From Burkholderiales bacterium (lineage in GTDB: Bacteria > Pseudomonadota > Gammaproteobacteria > Burkholderiales > Burkholderiaceae_C): a stretch of DNA of 64,000 nt. Position 1 is the stretch's first letter, and the number at the start of each line of letters is the position of its first letter. Positions 58,020 through 64,000 of the stretch are shown here, one piece after another. A program made the position numbers and the translations under genes. Where the stretch lies: positions 62,001 to 126,000 of the forward strand of contig JAFKGE010000017.1 in assembly GCA_017307865.1 (NCBI GenBank), given 5' to 3'. The notes below the pieces were generated by a model. It was not told the DNA's origin and made no database searches. It saw only the letters and a program-made list of their open reading frames with translations.

Positions 58020-58071
58020 TGCCCTGGCTCCCGCAGAACAAGCGCGAGCAGCTATCTGTTTTATAGTATTC
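58020..58071 (-). repeat. Dispersed ~55-bp repeat, copy 9
   Basis: On the minus strand ATACTATAAAACAGATAGCT, GCTCGCGCTTGTTC, GGGAGCCAGGGC. It overlaps the metZ stop codon by two bases and ends four bases before the gltX start. Confidence 0.85.
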
Positions 58072-59308
58072 AGTCGATGCGGCCACAGCTGTCCAGCCCG
58101 TGCGAAAGGTCGCGCAGGATGTCGGGCACGTGCTCCAACCCGATCGACAGGCGGATCAGGCCCTGGCCCACGCCGGCAGCCTGGCGCTGGGCCTCGGACA
58201 GGCGTCCATGCGAGGTGCTGGCCGGGTGGCTGAGCAGGGTGCGCACGTCGCCCAGGTTGGTGGCGATGGAGCACACAAGCGTGCTGTCGATGACGTGAAA
58301 GGCGCGCGCCCGGCCCTGCTCGGGGCTGGCCGCCTTGACGCTGAAGGCGATGACCGAGCCGCCGACGCCGCCTTGCTGCGCCATCGCCAGCCGGTGCTGC
58401 GGGTGCGAGGGCAGGCCGGGGTAGAACACGCGCTCCACCGCAGGGTGCTTTTCCAGCCAGCTGGCGATCTGCAGCGCGTTGGCGCTTTGCGCGGCCACGC
58501 GCAGGCTGAGCGTTTCCAGGCCCTTGTGCACCACCCAGGCATTGAAGGGCGAAAGCACCATGCCGGCGGTGCGGATCAGGGGCGCGAACACGCCGTCGAT
58601 GAGCTGGTGCGAGCCGCAGATGGCGCCGGCCATGACCCGGCCCTGGCCGTCGAGAAACTTGGTGCCCGAGTGGATGATCAGGTCGGCCCCCAGCGCCAGC
58701 GGCTTTTGCAGCGCCGGCGTGGCAAAGCAGTTGTCGACCGCCAGCAGTGCGCCGGCCTGCCTGGCGATGCCCGCCAGCGCGGCGATGTCGCACACCTCGG
58801 TCAGCGGGTTGGTGGGCGTTTCGGCAAACAGCAGCCGCGTGTTGGGGCGCAGCGCGGCGCGCCACTCGGCCACGTCGGTCTGCGACACGAAGGAGGTCTG
58901 CACGCCGAAGCGCGCGAACTCGCTGCCCAGCAGCTTGATGGTGGAGCCGAACATCGACTGCGAGGCGATCACGTGGTCGCCGGCCTTGAGCAGGCCCATC
59001 GCCATCAGGAGGATGGCCGACATGCCGCTGGCGGTGGCAATGGCCGCCTCGGCGCCTTCCAGCGCGGCCAGGCGGCGCTCGAACGCGGTGACCGAAGGGT
59101 TGCTGGTGCGGGTGTAGGTGTAGCCCTCCTCCTGCATCGCAAAGCGGCGCGCCGAGGTCTCGGCGTCGGGCTGCACGAAGCAGCTGGTGAGGTACAGCGC
59201 CTCGGAGTGCTCGCCGTAGCCGCTGCGCGGGATCGACACGCGCACGGCCAGGGTGTCGGGGTGCAGGCCTTCGGGCAGGTCCTGCTCGTTCAGTTCATTC
59301 GGGTTCAT
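58070..59308 (-). CDS. metZ: O-succinylhomoserine sulfhydrylase
   Basis: 412 residues, Cys/Met metabolism PLP family. SGYGEHSEALYLTSCFVQPD, YTRTSNPSVTAFERRLAALE, GMSAILLMAMGLLKAGDHVI, VDNCFATPALQKPLALGADL and the Schiff-base Lys in HSGTKFLDGQGRVMAG. It makes homocysteine directly from O-succinylhomoserine and sulfide. The start ATG 59308 is 16 bases after purF, matching the conserved purF-metZ order of Burkholderiales. The stop is set at the edge of repeat copy 9. Confidence 0.95.
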   Translation of the reverse strand: MNPNELNEQDLPEGLHPDTLAVRVSIPRSGYGEHSEALYLTSCFVQPDAETSARRFAMQEEGYTYTRTSNPSVTAFERRLAALEGAEAAIATASGMSAILLMAMGLLKAGDHVIASQSMFGSTIKLLGSEFARFGVQTSFVSQTDVAEWRAALRPNTRLLFAETPTNPLTEVCDIAALAGIARQAGALLAVDNCFATPALQKPLALGADLIIHSGTKFLDGQGRVMAGAICGSHQLIDGVFAPLIRTAGMVLSPFNAWVVHKGLETLSLRVAAQSANALQIASWLEKHPAVERVFYPGLPSHPQHRLAMAQQGGVGGSVIAFSVKAASPEQGRARAFHVIDSTLVCSIATNLGDVRTLLSHPASTSHGRLSEAQRQAAGVGQGLIRLSIGLEHVPDILRDLSHGLDSCGRID

Positions 59309-59323
59309 GGTCAAGCTCAAGGG

Positions 59324-60799
59324 TCAATCGGCGCCATCGGACACGGCCGACACGCGCGGGCGCTCGGCGTTCAGGCGCGCCAGGTCGCCTTCGGAAATGT
59401 CGCCGGTGACGTACACGCCGTCGAAACACGAGGCGTCGAAGCGCGTCACGCGCGGGTTGACGCTGGCCACGGCCTGCTTCATGGCCTGCACGTCCTGGTA
59501 GATCAGCGCGTCGGCGCCGATGATCTGCCGCACCTCCTCGACGCTGCGCCCGTGCGCCACCAGTTCCTCGCGCGTGGGCATGTCGATGCCGTACACGTTG
59601 GGGTGGCGCACCGGCGGCGCGGCGCTGGCCAGGTACACCTTGCGCGCGCCGGCCTCGCGCGCCATCTGCACGATCTCCTGGCTGGTGGTGCCGCGCACGA
59701 TCGAGTCGTCCACCAGCAGCACGTTGCGGCCGGCGAACTCGCTGGCGATCACGCCCAGCTTTTGCCGCACCGAGCGCTTGCGCACCGCCTGGCCTGGCAT
59801 GATGAAGGTGCGGCCCACGTAGCGGTTCTTGACGAAGCCTTCGCGGTAGGGTTTGCCCAGCATGCGCGCCAGCTCGTTGGCGCTGGGGCGGCTGGACTCG
59901 GGGATCGGGATGACGGTGTCGATCTCGCTCGGCGGCACGGTGGAAATCACGCGCTTGGCCAGCGTCTGGCCCAGGTTCAGCCGCGCCTGGTAGACCGAGA
60001 TGCCGTCCAGCACCGAGTCGGGCCGCGCCAGGTAGACGAACTCGAAGATGCAGGGCGACAGGCTGGGCCGCTCGGCGCACTGGCGCGCATGCACCGTGCC
60101 GTCCAGCGTGACGAACAGCGCCTCGCCCGGCGCCAGGTCGCGCTCGAAGACGTGGCCGGTTCCTTCCAGCGCCACCGACTCGCTGGCCGCCATCACCGCC
60201 CCGCCGGCGCCGTGCCCGAAGCCGAGCGGACGGATGCCGAACGGGTCGCGAAACACCAGCATGCCGCGCCCGGCGATGTGCGCCACCACCGCGTACGAGC
60301 CGCGCAGGCGCCGGTGCACTGCCGCCACGGCGGCGAAGGCCTGCTCGGGCCCCAGCTCGCCGCCGCGCGTGGCCTGCGCCAGCTCGTGCGCCAGCACGCC
60401 CAGCAGCACCTCGGAGTCGCTGTCGGTGTTGATGTGGCGGTGGTCGCCCGCCAGCAGCTCCTGGCGCAGCGCCTGCGCGTTGGTCAGGTTGCCGTTGTGC
60501 ACCAGCACCACGCCGAAGGGGGCGTTGGTGTAGAAGGGCTGCGCCTCCTGCTCGCTGTCGGCGTTGCCGGCGGTGGGGTAGCGCACCTGGCCCAGGCCGC
60601 TGCTGCCGGGCAGCGCGCGCATGTTGCGCGTGCGAAAGACGTCGCGCACCATGCCCTTGGCCTTGTGCATGAAGAACTTGCCGTCCTGCTGCGTCACGAT
60701 GCCGGCGGCATCCTGGCCGCGGTGCTGCAGCAGCAGCAAGGCGTCGTAAAGAGTCTGATTGACCGGCACCTGACCAACCACGCCGACGATGCCACACAT
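59324..60799 (-). CDS. purF: Amidophosphoribosyltransferase
   Basis: 491 residues. The start MCGIVGVVGQVPVNQTLYDA is fixed because the Cys after Met is the glutaminase nucleophile; an upstream extension is rejected. QHRGQDAAGI, GQVRYPTAGNADSEQEAQPF and VHNGNLTNA belong to the glutaminase domain. The PRTase site is VLLVDDSIVRGTTSQEIV. It commits PRPP to purine synthesis. It follows cvpA, but a 292-bp gap holding a nested inverted repeat separates them. Confidence 0.96.
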   Translation of the reverse strand: MCGIVGVVGQVPVNQTLYDALLLLQHRGQDAAGIVTQQDGKFFMHKAKGMVRDVFRTRNMRALPGSSGLGQVRYPTAGNADSEQEAQPFYTNAPFGVVLVHNGNLTNAQALRQELLAGDHRHINTDSDSEVLLGVLAHELAQATRGGELGPEQAFAAVAAVHRRLRGSYAVVAHIAGRGMLVFRDPFGIRPLGFGHGAGGAVMAASESVALEGTGHVFERDLAPGEALFVTLDGTVHARQCAERPSLSPCIFEFVYLARPDSVLDGISVYQARLNLGQTLAKRVISTVPPSEIDTVIPIPESSRPSANELARMLGKPYREGFVKNRYVGRTFIMPGQAVRKRSVRQKLGVIASEFAGRNVLLVDDSIVRGTTSQEIVQMAREAGARKVYLASAAPPVRHPNVYGIDMPTREELVAHGRSVEEVRQIIGADALIYQDVQAMKQAVASVNPRVTRFDASCFDGVYVTGDISEGDLARLNAERPRVSAVSDGAD

Positions 60800-60859
60800 G
60801 ATGATGTCCCGAGAAAAAGGCCCCAAGGCCCGATTGTCACGTCGAAAGATATTGTCCTA

Positions 60860-61124
60860 GTCCAGCGAATCGGAGAAATCGGCGGTGCGCGGGTGTCGCA
60901 ACGGGTGCAGGCCAAGGCGCGCGCCGCAGCCAAGGCTGGTGGCCTTGGCAAGGTGCGCAACGCCGGCATGCGCCTGTTGCGGCACCCGCCCTTCGGGTGA
61001 ATGCCTGGCAGGGCCGCACTCTTCGTTGCCGTGCTCGCCGGGTGTCCAACCCGGCTGCGCCCGACGCCTCGATTGCCGCCCTGCCAGGCATTCACGCACC
61101 GCCGATTTCTCCGATTCGCTGGAC
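60860..61124. repeat. Nested inverted-repeat element between cvpA and purF
   Basis: Outer arms of 30 bp (60860-60889 and 61095-61124) are exact reverse complements. The right arm is precisely the last ten codons of cvpA. Two inner hairpins follow: GGGTGTCGCAAC (60890-60901) against GTTGCGGCACCC (60976-60987), enclosing GCCAAGG/CCTTGGC, and an exact 18-bp pair at 60997-61014 and 61078-61095. Together they form a three-way cruciform of 265 bp. No gene is supported inside it. It occurs once in this window and looks like a non-coding mobile or REP-type element. Confidence 0.85.
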
Positions 61125-61592
61125 CAACGCCGCCGGCAGCACCGGATGCAGCTGCCCCAGCATGCCCTGCAGCCAGGCGCCGCTGGCCGATCCGCGCCAC
61201 CACGGCGCCTGGCCCTGCCCCGTCACCTGCACCACGACGGCCAGCACCAGCAGCAGCAGCACGCCGCGCAAGGCGCCGAACACGGCGCCCAGCACCCGGT
61301 CCACCGGCCGCATGCCCAACGCGCGCGCCGCGCCGCGCACCGCCCAGGCCAGCATGCCGCCGCCAAAGGCGACGACGATGAACACCAGCACGAAGCCCGC
61401 CGCGAAGCGCCACTCCGCGGGCGCCTCGCCCATCGGCAGCGCCTGGCCGACCCAGTCGGCCGCCCAGCGCGCGACGAAATACGCCGCCACCCAGCCGGCC
61501 ACCGACAGGGCCTCGTACAGCAGCCCGCGCCAGGCCCCCAGCAGCAGCGAGCCCAGCAGCACGGCCAGGCAGATCCAGTCGGTGGGGTGCAT
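61092..61592 (-). CDS. cvpA: CvpA-family membrane protein
   Basis: 166 residues, four membrane helices. MHPTDWICLAVLLGSLLLGA, WRGLLYEALSVAGWVAAYFV and PVDRVLGAVFGALRGVLLLL are typical of the colicin V production protein family. It is needed for envelope integrity in other species, but its mechanism is unsettled. Position before purF is conserved. The last ten codons lie in an arm of the inverted-repeat element, so the native C-terminus may have been replaced. Confidence 0.92.
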   Translation of the reverse strand: MHPTDWICLAVLLGSLLLGAWRGLLYEALSVAGWVAAYFVARWAADWVGQALPMGEAPAEWRFAAGFVLVFIVVAFGGGMLAWAVRGAARALGMRPVDRVLGAVFGALRGVLLLLVLAVVVQVTGQGQAPWWRGSASGAWLQGMLGQLHPVLPAALVQRIGEIGGA

Positions 61593-61621
61593 GGGGGCTG
61601 GCCGCGGGTCCGATCGGGCGA

Positions 61622-62500
61622 TCAGAGCGTGAGGATGCTGCCCGGCAAGCCCGCCTTCTTCAGGGCCGCCGCCGCCTTCTCGGCCTCGGCGCGGCTGGCG
61701 AAGGGGCCCACGCGCACGCGGGTGCGCTTGCCGTCGGCCGTGCTCACCACCTGGGTGTAGGTCTTCAGGCCCGCGCCCTCGGCCTTGCGGCGCGCCTGCT
61801 GGGCCGAATCGGCCTCGGCGAAGGCGCCGATCTGCACGATGAAGCGGCCGGCGTCGGTCGCGCTGGCGGTCGCGGCCGTGGCCGGCTTGGCGCTGGCGCG
61901 GCCTTCCAGCGCCGCCCGCGCGCGCGCGGCCTCGGCCTCGCGGCGGGCCTTGGCATCGGCCTCGCGCTGCGCCTTGGCCTGCTGCTCGTCGTGCTGGGCC
62001 TTGGCGCGCGCCTGGGCCTCCTGCTCGCGGCGCGCCTTGGCGTCGTCGTCGCGCGCCGCCTGGGCAGCGGGCGTGGCGGGGGGCTTGGCCGCATCGCCGG
62101 CCGCGGCGCGCGTGGGGGCAGTGGTCTCGGTGGCCGGTGTGGCCGTGGCTTGCGTCGCCGGCTTGGATGCGGGCGGCACCACCTCTTCGTGCTCACCCAG
62201 GCTGGCGGCGGCGGGCACCGCGGCCTGGCCGACCGGCTTGGGCGCCGTCAGCGGGGGCGCGTGGTCGCGGTCGGGAATGGTGATGGGCGCGTTGACGGCC
62301 GCCGGGCGCGGCTCGGTGTCGAACAGCAGCGGAAAGCCGACGACCGCCAGCGCCACCAGCACCACCGCGCCGATCAGGCGATGGCGCGCGCGCCGGCGCA
62401 CGCTCTCGATCGAGTCGGGCGGCGCGCTGGCCGCATCGGCCTTGCGCGGCGGCTTCTTGGCGGGGGCAGCGCTGTGCTGGCGAAACTTGAAAAATGCCAT
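61622..62500 (-). CDS. SPOR-domain protein (DedD-like)
   Basis: 292 residues. Short cytosolic N-terminus, one membrane helix at about 42-60 (LIGAVVLVALAVVGFPLLFD), a long Pro/Ala linker and Ala/Arg/Glu-rich helix, and a C-terminal SPOR domain (FIVQIGAFAEADSAQQARRK to PGSILTL). SPOR domains bind denuded glycan at the septum, so a cell-division role like DedD is expected. It lies between folC and cvpA, as in related genomes. Confidence 0.9.
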   Translation of the reverse strand: MAFFKFRQHSAAPAKKPPRKADAASAPPDSIESVRRRARHRLIGAVVLVALAVVGFPLLFDTEPRPAAVNAPITIPDRDHAPPLTAPKPVGQAAVPAAASLGEHEEVVPPASKPATQATATPATETTAPTRAAAGDAAKPPATPAAQAARDDDAKARREQEAQARAKAQHDEQQAKAQREADAKARREAEAARARAALEGRASAKPATAATASATDAGRFIVQIGAFAEADSAQQARRKAEGAGLKTYTQVVSTADGKRTRVRVGPFASRAEAEKAAAALKKAGLPGSILTL

Positions 62501-62516
62501 GGTGCTGGGTCAGCAG

Positions 62517-63821
62517 TCAGCGATCGGTATGCTGCCAGGGCGCGTCGGATTCGAGGTGCGGCACGCCGTGCTCCAGCACGCCACCGACGGTGTAGAACGA
62601 TCCAAAGCAGACAATTCTATCAGTGGGCTGCACGCGCGCGGCCGCCGCGTCGAAGGCCGCCATGGGCGTGGCAAAGCACTCGGCCGCGGCCCCCGCGCGC
62701 TGGGTGACCGCGCGCCAGATGGCCTCCAGCGCCTGCGCCGAGGCGGCGCGGGGCGTGGGCAGGTCGGTGAAGTACCAGCGGTCGATCAGCGGGTCCATGT
62801 GGCGCAGGATGGCGGGAATGTCCTTGTCGGCCATGGCGCCGAACACGCCGTGCGTCATCAGAAACGAGCCCATGGCGTCCAGGCTTTGCGCCAGCGCGGC
62901 CACGGCGTGCGGGTTGTGCGCCACGTCCAGGATCACCACCGGATGGCCGGGAACGACCTGAAAGCGCCCCGGCAAGTCCATCATGCCGAAGCCATTGCGC
63001 ACCGCCTGCGCCGTCACCGGCAGGCGGGCACGCAGCGCGTCCAGCGCCGCCAGCGCGCCCGAGGCATTGATCAGCTGGTTGGCGCCGCGCAGCGTGGGGT
63101 AGCCCAGCCCGCTGTAGCGCCGCCCGCGCCCGGCCCAGGCCCATTGCTGCGGGTTGTTGCCCTGGTAGTTGAAGTCGCGCCCCAGCAGCCACAGGTCGGC
63201 GCCGATGGCGGCGGCGTGGTCGAGCACGCTTTGCGGCGGCACCGGGTCGCTCACGATGGCGGGCTTGCCGGGGCGCATGATGCCGGCCTTCTCGAAGCCG
63301 ATCTTCTCGCGCGTGTCGCCCAGCAGCTCGGCGTGGTCGATGTCGATGCTGGTGATGACGGCGCAGTCGGTGTCGATGATGTTGACCGCGTCCAGCCGCC
63401 CGCCGAGGCCGACCTCCAGGATCACCGCGTCCAGCCCGGCGCGCGCCAGGGCCAGCAAAATGGCCAAGGTGGTGAATTCGAAATAGGTCAGCGAGACGTC
63501 GCCGCGCGCCGCCTCGACCTGCTCCAGGCAGGCCGCCAGTTCGTCGGCGCCGATGGCCTGGCCGCGGATGCGGCAGCGCTCCTCGAAATGCACCAGGTGC
63601 GGCGAGGTGTAGACCCCGGTGCGGTAGCCCGCCTGCAGCAAGATGGCTTCCAGCATGGCGCAGGTCGAGCCCTTGCCGTTGGTGCCGGCCACGGTGATGA
63701 CCGGGCCGTCGAAGCGCAGCGCCAGGCGATCGGCCACCGCCCGCACCCGGTCCAGCCCCAGTTCGATGACCGTGGGGTGCAGCCGCTCGCAGTAGGCGAG
63801 CCATTCGTTCAGTGTCTTCAT
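62517..63821 (-). CDS. folC: Folylpolyglutamate synthase / dihydrofolate synthase
   Basis: 434 residues from MKTLNEWLAYCERLHPTVIE. P-loop VITVAGTNGKGSTCAMLEAI, YTSPHLVHFEERCRIRG, VGLGGRLDAVNIIDTDCAVI, SIDIDHAELLGDTREKIGFE and KAGIMRPGKPAI match FolC. It adds glutamate to dihydropteroate and folates. A frame extension to 63974 is rejected as it overlaps the divergent gene. It heads the leftward folC-SPOR-cvpA-purF-metZ run. Confidence 0.95.
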   Translation of the reverse strand: MKTLNEWLAYCERLHPTVIELGLDRVRAVADRLALRFDGPVITVAGTNGKGSTCAMLEAILLQAGYRTGVYTSPHLVHFEERCRIRGQAIGADELAACLEQVEAARGDVSLTYFEFTTLAILLALARAGLDAVILEVGLGGRLDAVNIIDTDCAVITSIDIDHAELLGDTREKIGFEKAGIMRPGKPAIVSDPVPPQSVLDHAAAIGADLWLLGRDFNYQGNNPQQWAWAGRGRRYSGLGYPTLRGANQLINASGALAALDALRARLPVTAQAVRNGFGMMDLPGRFQVVPGHPVVILDVAHNPHAVAALAQSLDAMGSFLMTHGVFGAMADKDIPAILRHMDPLIDRWYFTDLPTPRAASAQALEAIWRAVTQRAGAAAECFATPMAAFDAAAARVQPTDRIVCFGSFYTVGGVLEHGVPHLESDAPWQHTDR

Positions 63822-63872
63822 GGGAGCGCCGATTGTCGCGCCAAGCGCGAGCGCCATGGCATCATCGCTGGC

Positions 63873-64000
63873 ATGACCCGCGCATCCGTCACGCTCTACG
63901 GCATTCCCAACTGCGACACCGTCAAGAAGGCGCGGGCCTGGCTCGCCGAGCACGAGGTCGAGGTGCGCTTTCACGACTTCAAGAAGGCCGGCGTGCCGGC
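63873..64000 (+). CDS. ArsC/Spx-family reductase, 5' part (YffB-like)
   Basis: The first 42 residues are in the window. LYGIPNCDTVKKARAWLAEH followed by VRFHDFKKAGVP is the opening of the ArsC/Spx thioredoxin-fold family. The single Cys in PNCDTVKKA and the YGIPNCDTVKKAR motif fit the YffB subgroup rather than true arsenate reductases. It is divergent from folC; the gene runs off the window, so its function cannot be set. Confidence 0.82.
   Translation, partial: MTRASVTLYGIPNCDTVKKARAWLAEHEVEVRFHDFKKAGVP

Noticed and set aside
58100-61000. A 966-codon open frame on the plus strand opposite metZ and purF
   Set aside because: It is antisense to two well-supported genes, rich in Gln/His/Val/Arg as expected from GC-rich shadow frames, and matches no family.
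60857-61099. Small reading frames within the purF-cvpA inverted repeat
   Set aside because: Arg/Cys-rich products explained by the repeat itself; no ribosome site or family.

Overview
This is a 64 kb stretch of a GC-rich chromosome, dense with genes and mostly housekeeping in content. Gene content and order point to the order Burkholderiales, most likely family Comamonadaceae. The pointers are the block folC / SPOR protein / cvpA / purF / metZ, DUF3579, DUF3619 and DUF3106 proteins, an ilvB-ilvN-ilvC operon, a ccoNOQP-ccoG cluster, and a family of short dispersed repeats of a kind I associate with that family. No CRISPR array, insertion sequence, prophage or replication origin was seen.

Layout. 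1-6.3 kb: tail of a P-type ATPase, an SDR enzyme with degenerate active site, DUF3579, argD-argF, a truncated haemoglobin divergent from an HxlR/MarR-like regulator, and a small cysteine-cluster protein. 5.7-7.3 kb: kynB-kynA (tryptophan to kynurenine). 7.3-11 kb: leftward ilvB-ilvN-ilvC. 11.3-14.6 kb: ECF sigma factor, DUF3619 membrane protein, DUF3106 exported protein, RDD protein, dgkA, LOG-family protein. 14.6-19.4 kb: leftward Ser/Thr kinase, PP2C phosphatase, rph, rdgB, hemW. 19.5-25.8 kb: yicC, then the SOS mutagenesis cassette imuA-imuB-dnaE2 behind a perfect LexA box. 25.9-30.2 kb: RND efflux pump. 30.3-38.1 kb: rnhA, methyltransferase, gloB, mltD, an orphan substrate-binding protein, recR, ybaB, dnaX. 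38.5 kb: 4.5S (SRP) RNA. 38.7-46.5 kb: complete cbb3 oxidase locus (ccoI, S, N, O, Q, P, G, FixH-like) with two FNR-type boxes. 46.6-51.6 kb: universal stress protein, LapA-like protein, and a malonate module (malonyl-CoA decarboxylase, crotonase, malonyl-CoA synthetase). 51.7-56.2 kb: lgt, ilvD, a haem protein of the HTHP family, ribD. 56.2-58 kb: tRNA-Asp, tRNA-Glu, tRNA-Ala and gltX. 58-64 kb: metZ, purF, cvpA, SPOR protein, folC and the start of an ArsC/Spx-type reductase.

The least explained material is structural. A repeat of about 55 bp occurs nine times, almost always at the junction of two co-directional genes. It supplies or touches stop and start codons, and in one case it lies inside a coding sequence. 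Two other inverted-repeat elements sit inside operons: 9038-9134 between ilvB and ilvN, and 60860-61124 between cvpA and purF, where one arm is exactly the last ten codons of cvpA. dnaX carries a run of nine A residues at the domain III/IV boundary; slipping there in either direction would quickly end translation and give a gamma-like subunit. The ECF sigma / DUF3619 / DUF3106 set resembles an uncharacterised envelope-signalling module.

Functions are read from sequence motifs and neighbours by eye; no database search was run.
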